Shown: piece after piece, positions 44,137 through 55,567 of the stretch
Numbering within the stretch: position 1 is the first letter of the stretch
Layout of the letters: every line of letters begins with the position of its first letter
NCBI GenBank assembly: GCA_963921935.1
Contig: OY998185.1
Span: forward strand, 54,265,717-54,329,716
Source of the DNA: Galeruca laticollis
Lineage: Eukaryota; Arthropoda; Insecta; Coleoptera; Chrysomelidae
DNA: 64,000 bases
Direction: 5' to 3'
Made by a program: the position numbers and the translations under genes
The notes under the pieces: model-generated
Databases searched by the model: none
The model's input: only the letters and a program-made list of their open reading frames with translations
What the model was told of the DNA's origin: nothing

Positions 44137-44745
44137 TTATTCAAGGAACTTTTGTGTAGCCGAGACTGGATGTTTGAATCGGCAACTGGCCCCATTTCTA
44201 CACTTTCCGATCTTATGGAAATAGCAGGGCATCGTCTTCATCGGATACTGATAACGGGGGTTGTAGCTGCAAATTAATATCTGGACATCGGTATCTCGAA
44301 AGATAATCTCTACCATGTTCCTGATAACTCGCCAATCGAACTGGTTACTCGCTATCTTAGGCATAGCCAGTTTCTTCACGCTGGATTATAAAACATGGTC
44401 TCGGAGGTTTCGAAGTGCTTCCCACACGTCGCGGTAGATAGATCGATCTTGAAAATCATTTTTAGTTACCATGTAGAAGACGTACCGCGAATTATGTTTC
44501 AGTTTCAGTGTCTTGCCAGGGGATGGAATCTGCTCTTCAAGTTTTTTTAATTGCCCGAACTTCTTTCGAAAGACGGTTGCCAACCATCGTGCGTTCTTGA
44601 TACGGGCGGGGATGTTGTAAGCCAGTGAATAACCTTCCGCGAGAGTGAACAAATCTTGTCGTTGTTCTGAAGTGACTCCATAACTGGCTTTCCCGGTACC
44701 TCCATATTTGGCCCATAAATTAATCGAAGGTAGGGTCAGACACAT
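44137..44745 (-). pseudogene. macro-like domain plus CCCH finger of gypsy copy B
   Basis: A more complete version than in copy A. It reads SEQRQDLFTLAEGYSLAYNI, RWLATVFRKKFGQLKKLEEQ, GKTLKLKHNSRYVFYMVTKN, SIYRDVWEALRNLRDHVL and, after a single stop, MKKLAMPKIASNQFDWRVI, MVEIIF and VQILICSYNP. The segment between KKFGQLKKLEEQ and YVFY, lost in copy A, is present and matches the TARG1/OARD1 layout (a KFGG..L..Q helix and a basic strand). Lys is kept in VTK (44461-44463). The catalytic-Asp loop again reads IASNQ, so this change is shared by both copies. CCCH finger CYFHKIGKCRNGASCRFKH at 44170-44230. Confidence 0.75.
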
Positions 44746-44998
44746 CTCGAATATGGTTTACTCCTATCTCTAGGTCATGGTTTCCTTCGAATGGCGCTAA
44801 TCGGTTTTGGTGAACTACTTTTGGTTTTCCGTTGGGGATCTTGCTTATGCGATATATAACATCATTGATCCTTTTCTTGATTAAGTATGGACATTCCCAG
44901 GATTTTTGTAATTTTGGAGAAAATCCTTTTCTCCTCGACGGGTTGTGTAACCATACTTTGTCCCCTTCTTTAACACCGCCTACTGTGGCCTGCGTGTC

Positions 44999-45957
44999 TT
45001 ACCGACTTTTCATTCTGTCGCTGGCAACTTGAAGATTTGTTCGAACTAATTCATGAATATCGTCCATCCTTCTTCTTAATTGGATCACGTAGTCTTCTCC
45101 TGCTAAATCTTCTCCAGGCCGACAGCCAAATTCCAGGTCACAAGGAAGCCTCATTTCACGTCCAAACAGGATTTTCGCAGGTGTTTCACCCGTGGATTCA
45201 TTGACGGCAGATCGATAAGTCAATGCGAATAGGGAAAGATACTGGTCCCAATCTCTCTGATGGCTGGAAACTACTTTGGACAGATATTTTCCAATAGTTC
45301 TGTTCATTCTCTCGACCATTCCATCTGACTGTTGTAATGCTGTTGTCCTGGTCTTCTTCATTCCCAGCTTGTTGCAAATTTCCTGGAATAGATGGCTTTC
45401 GAAAGTTCTTATCTGATCACTGTGGACTTCCAAGGGCACTCTCCATATCGGCTGATAAATTCTTTCACCAATACATCCACGACAGTTGTGGCCTCTTGAT
45501 TCGGGATCGCGTAAATTTCCACCCACTTCGTGAAATAATCCTTTATAACCACGATGTATTTACCACCATTTTCTGTCGTCGGAAATGGTCCAGCGATATC
45601 TAAAGCAATCCTTTCGAAAGGGCTTCCAACATTATATTGTTTCATAGGTGCCTTTCTCTTGCGATGTGTTCCATTACTCGTAGCACAAGTCGTACATTTC
45701 TTACACCAGTCCTTCACATCGTCGGAGCTGTTCATCCAATAAAACCTTTCACGGACTCGCTGAAGGGTGTTATTCACTCCCAGATGACCTCCCGATGGAC
45801 TGTCGTGTAACTCCTTCAGTACTTCAGCTACTCTCGTTCTATGGATAACTAGCTCTCTCCTCATCTCGGAACCATCATCGTTTTCAAGGACTCTTTTCAA
45901 CAGCCCTTCTTCCAGGATAAGGGAGTCCCACTGAGTCCAATACGCTTTGAGTTTCGG
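44999..45957 (-). pseudogene. gypsy copy B integrase
   Basis: H2C2 zinc domain (ELHDSPSGGHLGVNNTL, WCKKCTTCATSNG) and catalytic residues in LDIAGPFPTTENGG and MVERMNRTIG; the middle D lies in a stretch with a frameshift near 45420 (VHSDQ). The C-terminal module KVWLHNP...GYS is also readable downstream (44830-44990) in another frame. Strong similarity to copy A at every motif. Confidence 0.9.
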
Positions 45958-47316
45958 TTAAAATCTTGACACTTCTTGCCAGGTAGGTCGCCGATTTTCT
46001 TCCTTCCTCCACTGCCGAATCTTCTTTAGGCAAGGATCATTATCCTGATCTTCTCTGATCCTGGTGGGTAACCATTCTTCATTGACTACTGTAGTTTTTG
46101 AAACTGCAGCTTCCCTAGATTCCGCCTTGTTGCAATGGGAGCAGTCTGTTGGGCACGGTCGTCTGGACAGGGAGTCGGCATTTCGGTGACTAACACAAGC
46201 TCGGTGTTCGATGTTCAAATCGTACTCTTGAAGTCGTTCAATCCATCTAGCGATCTGGCCCTCGGGATTCATGAACTGCATCCACCACTTGAGTGCCGCA
46301 TGATCAGTCCGGATTAAGAACTTCCTACCATAGAGATACTGGTAAAAGTGTTCCACGGACTTCACTATCGCCAAAAGTTCTCTTCTTGTGACGCAGTAGC
46401 TTCGTTCTGGTTTGGAGAGGACTTTACTGAAATATCCCAGCACTCCTTCTTGCCCTCCTTGGATCTTTGAGAGCACTCCACCAATTCCTACGTTGCTTGC
46501 GTCAGTGTCAAGAATAAAGTCTCTCTCTGGTAATGGATATCCTAATATCGGCGCCGAGGTTAAATGCCTCTTCAAGGTTTCAAAAGCCGTTTGACAGTCT
46601 TCGTCCCATTGGAAAGCTATTGCTTCTTCTGTAAGTCGAGTTAGAGGCTTGGCAATATCTCCAAACTTCCTGATAAATCTTCTGTAATACGTGCAAAGTC
46701 CAAGGAAACTCCTAATTTGATATTTGTCGGTTGGTTGCGGCCATTGCTGAATGGAAGCAATTTTCTCTGGATCCACCGTCACTCCTTCATTGCTCAGTAT
46801 ATGACCTAGATAGTTGACTAAGTTTTGGAACCTCGGAAATTTCTTCGGGTTTAACATGAGCTGGGCAGCTTGGAGTCGTTTGAATACGTCTTCCAAATTC
46901 TTCAGGCGTTCGTCAAATGTCTTCCCCAGTACTACGATGTCCAAATAGACCAGGCTCTCAAGATATTTTCCATGAGTCTTTCAAATGTCGCAGGCGCATT
47001 ACAGAGCCCGAATGGCATCACGTTAAATTGCCATAATCCAGATCCGGTGGTAAAAGCAGTCTTCTCTTTATCTTCTGGGTCCATTTCCACTTGCCAATAA
47101 CCAGACTTCAAGTCCAAGGTGGAAAACAGTTTGCTGCCGGTCAAAGTATCTAGGGTATCGCCAATTCGCGGCAGAGGATAGCTGTCTTTTTTCGTCACGT
47201 TGTTTAACTGGCGATAATCCACGCAGAATCTCGTAGTTCCATCCGTTTTCTTGACGAGCACTACTGGAGTACACCCATGGACTAGTAGATGGTTCTATTA
47301 CTTTTTCTTCAGCCAT
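45958..47316 (-). pseudogene. gypsy copy B reverse transcriptase and RNase H
   Basis: RT motifs: FCVDYRQLNNVTKKDSYPLP, STLDLKSGYWQVEMD, TAFTTGSGLWQFNVMPFGLC and NAPATFERLMENIL. The catalytic box reads YLDI where the family has YxDD, so one Asp codon is missing, and a frameshift lies just before it (about 46945). Then NYLGHILSNEGV, FLGLCTYYRRFI and the RNase H (FILDTDASNVGIGGVL, RELLAIVKSVEHFYQYLYG, RNADSLSRRP). The frame 45958-46944 is clean. Protease is not seen. Confidence 0.92.
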
Positions 47317-47324
47317 CTCTCGAA

Positions 47325-47951
47325 TTATTCTTTCAGCTTCCTCTCTCTTCGCTCGTGGTAGTCGTCGAGCTGATTGCCTAATTGGCTTGGTATTACCAGT
47401 ATCTTATTCTCGATTTTCTCGTCCATCGTTGACATTTTATTCTCGATTTTCTCGTCCATCCTTGACAACTTATTCTCGATTTTAGATTTTAGAGACGAAA
47501 TTTCATTTTCAACGTCAGCGGCAATGTCGTTTTTCATTAATAAGATATCGGCAGATATATCGTTCTTCAAAGTAGAAATCTTGTCGTCAATATTAGCAGA
47601 AATGTCGTTCTTCATAGCAGAAATATCGCTTTTTATATCAGAAATATCGTTTTTCACATTCGTTGAAAGTTTCTCTTCCATGCCAGAAATATCGTTCTTC
47701 ATAGCAGAAATCTTCTCGTTCATGTTCTCTTCCGTGGCAGAAATCTTCTCGTTCATGTTAGCAGAAATTGACGAAATTAAGGTGGAAGCCTCGTCATTAA
47801 ATAAAACTGTTTCTGGATCAAAGCCGTCATTTTCCAGTGCCACTTTAAGTCTTTCTACTAATTCACTTTTCTTACCGGACGTTTCCAACTCACGATCTTC
47901 CAATTCTGCTCTTAACTCAGTCACTTTCAAGTCACATAGTCTCTAGGCCAT
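47325..47951 (-). pseudogene. gypsy copy B Gag N-terminus: SAP domain and coiled coil
   Basis: ATG at 47951, but codon 3 is TAG where copy A has AAG. After it: LKVTELRAELEDRELETSGK and KSELVERLKVALEN (SAP), then a longer coiled coil than in copy A with repeats such as EKISAMKNDIS and DISADILLMKNDIA. At about 47390 it jumps to LGNQLDDYHERREA, the linker in front of RT, so the gag core, knuckle and protease are deleted. Confidence 0.85.
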
Positions 47952-47995
47952 TTTTACGTAGCAATTTATTTATATTATCCCACTTCTGACACCAA

Positions 47996-48113
47996 TGTAA
48001 TGTTTTTCTAATTTATTTAAACAGTAAAGGGTGGGATAAACTTTAAACACACGGTATGGCTACTTACTAATTTATTTGAACACTAAACTACTCACTAACA
48101 CTTAATTTATATC
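47996..48113 (-). repeat. truncated 5' LTR of gypsy copy B
   Basis: TGTAATGTTTTTCTAATTTA with GTGGGATAAACTTTAAACACACGG matches the other LTRs. The match ends near 48113 in ATCAT. Confidence 0.8.
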
Positions 48114-48900
48114 ATCGGGCATTGCTGTAGCGGCTACTCTTAGTCAGAATGGGCGCCCCGTTGTGTTTTTTCAAAAACCTTATCCGATAACGAAAAACGG
48201 CTTTCTGCTATAGAGAGAGAGACAGAGAGGCCTTAGCGATTCCTCTATCGTTGAGGAAGTGTCGTCATTTCTTACAAGGTAGACACTTTCAGCTGCTCAT
48301 GGACCAAGAAGCTCTGTCGTATATCTTCAATTCCCGACTTACAAGCAAAATGAATAATGACAAGATCCACCACAACACTGTGCCACCCTGGTATTACAAG
48401 GATATACCACTGGGTTAAAAGAAAAAATTTATCTTACGGAATAGATGAAATTAAAAAGATCAGCGCTACCTGCCCTACTTGCGCTGCTGTCAAACCAAGG
48501 TTCTACAGAAATAACAACCAGCATCTGATTAAAGCAGCATCGCCGTTTGAAAGGCATACTATTGACCTCAAGGGCCCTTTACCTTCTAACAGCCACAATC
48601 GGTATTTACTCAACATTGTCGACGTATACTCCCGTTTCCCTTTTTCGTACCCTTGCAAGGACATGACTTTTGAAATTGTAATATGGTGTCTGAATGACCT
48701 ATTTTCGATGTTTGGAATGCCTAGCTACATACATTCAGATCAGGGAACTTCATTTATTTCAAAGGAAATTATTTCATTCTTCCATAAACGTGGCGTTGCC
48801 ACCATATAACCCAGCCGGAAATTGTCTGGTTAAACGATACAACGGGATCATTTGGAAATCGATCAATCTTGCTCTGAAAACCGAAAACTAGCAGATTTGC
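48114..48900 (+). mobile_element. fragment of a different Ty3/gypsy element (RNase H and integrase)
   Basis: Readable RNase H residues (AATLSQNGRPVVFF, later VEEVSSFLT) are followed by an integrase: HPGITRIYHWVKRKN, CPTCAAVKP, TIDLKGPLPSNSHNRYLLN and YIHSDQGTSFISKE. The glutamate position reads NCLVKRYNG, so the catalytic E appears as K, after a frameshift near 48800. Sequence and order differ clearly from copies A and B. Confidence 0.85.
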
Positions 48901-50799
48901 CATTATCAAAATTTTTAATTTCATAAACGTAAACCGCAATCCTTTATCTTTACTATACAGGGTGATTCATAACTATTGGGACATAGGCTAAGGGTAGATT
49001 GTTTGCACCAAAATATGGCGATAGGACCAAATACACCTCAATAAAATATTGCTGTGGAAAAGGATGAAGGGCCTTAAATTTGAATTTTTTTTTCATTTTT
49101 TGCTAATAATGTCTCTGTATATTTATCGATTGTTATCAAAATCGGCACAGAGGCATAATTTTATACAGGAAATATTATTTTATGTGTTATTTGACATTTT
49201 GTTACAGGGGGAGCCTCGTGAAGGATTTCTGATGATGAAATTGACTGGTAACTTATTTTGACGAAACTTTTTAGTGATTTTTATTAAAAAATATGACATA
49301 AACATCATTTCTACGTAATATTGGTACTCTTGTTCAAACACGATATTCTTATTCGTTTTCGAGAAAAACGCAATTGAACAGTTCAGAGTATCGGACAATA
49401 AAAAAACTTGTATCTTAAGGCTTTTATTTCTACGATAAAGCATAATTAAAAACAATGTAACAAAAAAAGAGCAAACTCAAATTAAATCTTCTACGTGGCC
49501 TCCTCCCACTTCTATGCCTAATTCTTTTACTAAAGGACTTTCGAACATATTATTCTGTCCCCTTATAAAGTTAGCAGCATTTTGTATTTTCCTCCAGAGT
49601 TCGTCTCTCGAGTTAATTTCATTGGCATAAACTAGGGACTTCATATATGTCCCCAAACATAAAAATCAAGCGGGTTATACTCATGACTTCTTGGTGCCCA
49701 TTCAAAATCACTTTCTCTGCCAATGCATCGTTGAGGAAATATGTCATTTACATGATTTCTAACAACTAAAGGGAAATGAGGTGGAGCTCCATCCTGCATA
49801 AACCGCATTTTATTTGTTACAGCTAGTGACAGATTATCCAAAATATAGCTAAAAGTATTTTGCAAAAAAAAAATAAGAATCTCCATTTAAATTTAAACTC
49901 ATGCTGGAAATGTCTTTCTTTCAAAGCATGCGAATTTTTTTCTTCCCAATAATGGCTGTTTCTCCAATTAAATACCCCTCGTCTGGTAAAAGTCGCTTCA
50001 TCGGTGAACATAATATTCTTAATAAAATTTCGGTCACCATTATGCTTGTAGAGAATACGTTGGCAGAACTGTAACCGTCGTGGGAGATCTCTTGGAAGCA
50101 AATTTTGAACAGGAGTGAAGTGATACGGGTGGAACTTTTCTTTTTTTAGAATTCTAATAATAGACGACTGACTTACTCCTGTTGCTGATGACAAATGGCG
50201 TGAACTTACTGTAGGATTTTCATCTATTCGAACTAAAACTTCATCTTCTTAATTAGGTGAAATTTGTTTCGGACGACCACCTTGATTTTTATTGTGAAAT
50301 GACCTGGTTTCACCCAAACGATGAAATAGATTTGAAAAAGTTTTGTAATTTGGTTGCCTTCTGCCTGGATATAACAGGTGCGTTCTTTTTGACTGAGATC
50401 TCAGTTAATCTCAGCCCACATCAGTAATGTGAGCGTTCTTTTTGTTTTACTCACTCTAAGTGAGCTGAGATTTTTCCTCCCCCTTCACCGATGCTGAATG
50501 TGTTGTAAGGGGGTATCAGTTCGAATTGAGTTGGAAATAAAGTGGAGGGGATGAAGAAATATTTGATTTGCTTGGTTTATTTGTAGTTTTAACCAAGGTT
50601 ATCTATAGTTTTAACCATTGAAATATAAACACACAATATATTTTTCTTTTGTTACAAATTATGTATACATTAATTATTATTATTAGATGCTGATACGAAT
50701 CTGTCGTATAGTTTAAATCTATCTACAGATCGCGCGCTTCAATTGAGATGTCGTTCTTTTTGGTGCTTACTCACATCACTTTATCTCAGATCACCGTAA

Positions 50800-53177
50800 C
50801 CCGGCGTTACTCGCTACATCAAATTTCCCACCATGACTCGCGCGTGAGATTTTTTCTCAAATTTTATAAATTTCCAGAAGTAGCGCTGAAAACTAGTGCA
50901 AATGAAATAATAGCTAAATAAAGTAATGCTAATGTGTTTTATTAAAAAAAATTTTCTACAAAAAATACCTAAGCTTAAAGAATATCTGTAAGGAACATTA
51001 TTTTTGAGTAAAAAAAAGATGAAAATCTTGGTAATTAGAAAATTTGAATGTAAAAAAACAACTGATGAAAAAAAGATTGAGTGATTAATTTTTTTACATG
51101 TTTTCGTCAGTATCGCTATTATTTACAGCACAGTTAGGACATGAAAAGATACTATGTTGTGGACAGATTGGTCGCAAGCAATTGTGGCATTTTTTCTTTG
51201 TTCTTCTATTTTTCCCCCGTGGGCAGAGATGACAAAATTGGGATTCTGCCACTTCATTTCCTGCTACTAGAGTCTCAGTTATCTTGGCAATTTTATTTAT
51301 AGATGTGCGAAGACTAAGTGAAAGATTAGTAATTTTCGAACGGTTTACCAAATGAGGCTTCATTAGCTGCAATGCAAGTTCCTTTAGATACAAACGTCTT
51401 TTTGCTTCTAAATCTTGATTGTTAGCCTTGTAAATTATGTAGCTATTTATTCCAGCAATATTCATGTGGGAAAGAAAATTGTTAGTGGCCATTTGCAGCT
51501 GACACGTGCTACCGAATAAAGGGTCTTCATCTCATCAACAACATCAACTGCACCCTTCGTTAAATTATAGAAGGTAATTACTTCTGGTTTCATTTGGATT
51601 CCCGTTTCCTCATCGATGCTATCATCATCATGCATTGTTGATAATAACAAGACGTTTTTATTTTTTTTTTGGCACGTAAGACACCATTACAGAACTTTTT
51701 GAATATACAAACATGCTGCTGTGAATTGGGCGCTGCTTTACTTGGATCATTTCCGGAGGAATTTCTCTTTTATTTTTGCGCAGGGTTCCTACGATGGTTG
51801 TTCGATAATTATTGCCAAGATCTCCTGCTAACGGCACCGATGTAAAGAAATTGTCCATGGTTATATTTCTTCCTTTATTCAGAATAGATTGCGACAATCT
51901 CATAACTAAAGAAGCAGCACTGTTATCCACATTGTAAGGACCTGGGGGCTGTTTTCCACAATATACTTCTAAGTTATGGGTCTAAAAAGTGCGGGAGTCG
52001 ACTACAGCATATATTTTGAACCCATATATTGCGGGTTTATTTGCAATATATTGGCGAAATTTGCACCTTCCACGGAAAGCGTCCAACATTTCGTCAATCG
52101 TTACGTATTCACCAACTTCGTAATTATTTTTACAGCGTTCCACAAATCCATCAAATATTGTTCTAATTTTGGCTAAATTGTCATTATTTATCTGATTATC
52201 TCTAGCCTAAATATCATCAAATCTTAGTGCAGATAAAAGCTGATAAAACCGTTTTCGAAACATTGTCGCACGAAAACATTCTGGAGCTGTTCCGTCATCA
52301 TCCCACATTTCACGCAAATTTAGGTGTTGTGATTTTTTCACGCCTGCTAAATAGAGTAGACCTAACAGAGCGTTCATTTCATCGAAATTAGTATCAGGGC
52401 AGTCCCTTTCACGGCTATACTTTTGACGAATCAGATGTAAATATTTATTAGTATGATTGATTATCACTTGAATTACCTCATCAGGAAAAAATAACTTCCA
52501 ACAGTCAAGAGGTGATTTGGCATTTCGTGCTGAAGCTTTGACGCCAGGTAATTTTAATATTATATTTCGTTGCAATGTTTTTCTATGTATATTAGGATTA
52601 TGTTTTAACCACATAGTTATTCCATATTTACCATAACACGCGGGAATCCCTGAAAAATTCTGAGCAGGAGGTGGTGTATCATCTTCGTCAGAAGAGTTGG
52701 ATTGTTCTGTATCACTCTTTTCATCCTTGCGCTCGGTTTCAGCATCGCTGTCTTCATCTAATTGCTCATCAATTTCTTCTAAATTTACATCTGATTCCAA
52801 CTCTGTAAACCAAACGAATTGTTATTGTTAAGCTGATCCTATAAACATACTTTTCAAATATTGTTTACCTCTATTTGACATATGTTCAGCCTGTAGTAAT
52901 GCTAAATCCACAATTCTTTTGCTGCGACTCATGTTTAATTTTTGACACACGAGTACTCGCTTGATGAGAGAAAATCTCACACTTAGGACACGTACTTATC
53001 TCAAGGCGCTTCACTTAAAAACTACAGACAACACTGTGAAATGCTATGGCGTACTGTTTGTGGGAAGTCAGATGATAGCATTCCTGAGGCGGCGAGCGTC
53101 CCCACCAACTTTTGCAGGAGGTAGGGGCGATTTTGAAAAATTGTGAGAGAAAATCTCATATAGCGAGTAACGCCGGG
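50800..53177 (-). mobile_element. piggyBac transposon nested in the short-TIR element
   Basis: Left end CCCGGCGTTACTCGCTA (50800) and right end TAGCGAGTAACGCCGGG (53177) are inverted repeats starting with CCC, as in piggyBac. TTAA follows on the right (53178-53181); on the left it reads GTAA, one change. They enclose a minus-strand transposase. Confidence 0.92.
51094..52932 (-). pseudogene. piggyBac transposase with a small intron, lightly broken
   Basis: ATG at 52932; a 66-bp intron (52868-52803, GT-AG) joins MSRSKRIVDLALLQAEHMSN to an acidic N-terminal region (ESDVNLEEIDEQLDEDSD). Catalytic region: EYVTIDEMLDAFRGRC, IYAVVDSR, NITMDNFFTSVPLA and KGAVDVVDEM. The C-terminal Cys-rich domain (CHLCPRG, KKCHNCLRPICPQHS, FSCPNC) is complete. 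Defects: stop after RFDDI (about 52207), stop after SRTF (about 51982), a shift in an A/T run near 51658 and a shift near 51490. So it is recently inactive. Confidence 0.9.
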
Positions 53178-53929
53178 TTAACTGAAGTGATCTGAGATCT
53201 CAGTCAAAAAGAACGCACCAAACAATTCATACCTTCTGGCTGCAGAGCGCCCGCAAATATGTTCTTGTGCGTATACACAAATCATATCCCCCGCATTTCT
53301 TGATTCGTAAAATGATTGTGACGAGACATTTCAATCGAAAAAGTATATGATAGCTTTAAAAAATGCAACAATTGACTATAAACTCGCAGAAAAAAATATT
53401 CACTGACAAGAAATTACATTTACCAGCAACAATTATCTGACAGTCCAAAGCACACTTTTCATAAATGAAATAATATTAGAAATCCCCTTCCGATACTCTG
53501 AACTGTTCAATTGCGTTTTTCTCGAAAACGAATGAGAATATCGTGTTTGAACAAGAGTACCAATATTACGTAGAAATGATGTTTATGTCATATTTTTTAA
53601 TAAAAATCCCAAAAAAGTTTCGTCAAAAAAAGTTACCAGTCAATTTCATCATCAGAAATCCTTCACGAGACTTCCCCTGTAACAAAATGTCAAATAATAC
53701 ATAAAATCATATTGCCTGTATAAAATTATGGTTCTGTGCCGATTTTGATAACAATCGATAAATATACTGTGAAATTATTAGCAAATAACGAAAAAAAAAA
53801 TTCAACTTTAACGCCCTTTATTTCTTTCCACAGCAATATTTTATTGAGGTATATTTGGTCCTATCGCCATATTTTGGTCCAAACAATCTACCCTTAGCGT
53901 ATGTCCCAATAGTTATGAATCACCCTGTA

Positions 53930-54670
53930 TACTTACAGTTAAATTATCCATATAATTCTCTCAAAGTGGATTAATTTATTTATTTTTAGACAAAAAAAAT
54001 CGATTCCCAAAAAACCGCCGCCCCTGACCAAATTAACAGAAAAAAATTGTACGCTATGTAATCAGATGTGTTCTTGGGAGTTCCCCACTTGTAGTAACCA
54101 ACGCTCTGTCATAACATAATTCACAATAAAGTTCTAAAAGTCGACCGAAGACGTAATTGATAAGTTTAACATAAATTCAGCGCATGCCAGTGTATTAAGA
54201 GAATTTTGACCGCTGCTAGGTGCCATTGGTCAATAGTAAATATTAAATTATAATTATTATACTAGCCGGTTTGAAACATTTTCAAGGTACTTGTTGACTC
54301 GTGTCAAGTTTTACAAGAGTTGTCTAACGTATGATCGCTTCGAATTAACCATAGGTAAGTTTATATTATTATTAATTCTTTGTTCTTTATAAAAGTTTAT
54401 TACTTGTGCAAGTTAGAAAATTATATTTTATAGTTGATTCAATAATATAAACGTATTTGAAATGTTTGCATATATATATGAAACGATCAAAATACCGTCT
54501 CAAATAAAATTAAAAGCATTTGAGTAGTAGGTACCTACGAGGGTTGCGAAATATTTACAGTGCGATTTAAAATATTTGCACATGCATTACCAAACAAAAT
54601 AATTTTAGTACTTATTCACATATATTTTCGATTACATTTGAATATTTATCCTCGTAACACAATTATGAAT
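53930..54670. other. intergenic, nothing recognised
   Basis: AT-rich DNA between the nested mariner and the perfect palindrome; no coding or repeat signal found. Confidence 0.4.
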
Positions 54671-54833
54671 CATATTAGTGTTTTTAAATGAAACTCACGG
54701 TCTCTAGTTAATTCCACAATATAATAAAAGTTATAAATCGAAACAATTGTCAATTTTTTAGAATTTTCTATAACTTTTATTATATTGTGGAATTAACTAG
54801 AGACCGTGAGTTTCATTTAAAAACACTAATATG
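54671..54833. repeat. perfect 65-bp inverted repeat with 33-base spacer
   Basis: The arm 54671-54735 (CATATTAGTGTTTTTAAATG...) is the exact reverse complement of 54769-54833. It could be a small foldback element or the site of a local inverted duplication. Confidence 0.95.
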
Positions 54834-55567
54834 AGCATATTCCACGAAGTAAGGGTCGAAACAGTTAATTTAATTATGAATAAATTAGTAAATATCTTAA
54901 TTGTTAAAATTAATGATACAGTTTCTGATCTCGTCTTATTATCATTAGATTATTATCAAAGCCTGTTTCGAATATTTTATTACATATTCTGAAGGAAGTA
55001 GGACTAAAAAAGGACCAGCTATATAGGGTGAATACAATAAATAATACGCGTAACTGTATGGTTTAATCTAAAATGGCAGTTTTAAGACTTTAATTAGGTT
55101 TTCTCGTTGCTCAGAATTAATATCTACTTTGTTCCTCGTCTAGGTTCTTAACCCGTAGTTCTTCATTTTATATTTGCTAATACAGTTATTTTTTTATAAA
55201 TAGTAATATTTTTAAATAAATTAATATCAAGTAGTAAACAGGATTGTTAACTTCTTGACTTATGACATTGGAAGATAACCTCGCTAGTTATCACATAAAA
55301 ACATAACATACTTAATCCATTAAAAATGTTTTTCTTATTATGCTAAAAAACGGGAAAATACCGTTATGGTTTATAAATTTTGATACAATCTGATAAACGA
55401 GGTCTCCCTGACTGTGATCATGCATATTCAAGGCCATTACACTCAATATTAGAGGAAAGATGTGGTTTAGGTGCGATATTTCTTCTGTTTAACGAGAGTA
55501 GATACCCTGTTACAAAAAGTGTCCCTTAAATAAAGATGGCGTTGCTGTAGCAGAAGACAGTTTTTTT
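54834..55567. other. intergenic, nothing recognised
   Basis: AT-rich DNA ahead of the hAT element, ending in a run of T that seems to be its target site. Confidence 0.35.

Larger units (their letters stand above)
43636..48113 (-). mobile_element. Ty3/gypsy retrotransposon copy B, same family as copy A
   Basis: Minus orientation. 3' LTR 43636-44114 (TGTAATG...TAACA on plus) with ATAT at its outer edge. The internal part reads, from 5' to 3': gag N-terminus, deletion, RT, RNase H, integrase, macro-like domain, CCCH finger. The 5' LTR (from 47996) is cut off near 48113 where a different gypsy starts. It keeps RT and RNase H, which copy A lacks. Confidence 0.93.
50377..53219. mobile_element. short-TIR non-autonomous element nested in the mariner
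   Basis: Ends are inverted repeats of at least 28 bp: GGTGCGTTCTTTTTGACTGA at 50377 continuing GATCTCAG, mirrored at 53192-53219. Without the piggyBac insertion it is about 460 bp. The inner sequence has further GTTCTTTTTG and TCTCAG copies. Target duplication is unclear (TAACA and AAACA at the edges). Superfamily not assigned. Confidence 0.7.
49477..53329 (-). pseudogene. mariner-like transposase interrupted by nested transposons
   Basis: It starts at ATG 53329 (MSRHNHFTNQEM, then after a shift DMICVYAQEHICGRSAARRY), breaks at 53220, and resumes at 50376 with GRRQPNYKTFSNLFHRLGET. An HTH follows (ATGVSQSSIIRILKKEKFHP), then FTDEATFTRRGVFNWRN (first catalytic D), FMQDGAPPHFPLV (second) and EYNPLDFYVWGHI (third), ending at 49477. 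Stops lie at about 50245 and 49640 and a frame break near 49865. Confidence 0.85.
48958..53927 (-). mobile_element. mariner-superfamily transposon with ~438-bp terminal inverted repeats, host of a nested insertion
   Basis: Left arm 48958-49395 (CAGGGTGATTCATAACTATT...) and right arm 53489-53927 are reverse complements with few differences. TA flanks both ends (48956-48957, 53928-53929). The arms enclose a minus-strand mariner-like transposase split by a second element at 50377-53219. Confidence 0.92.
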
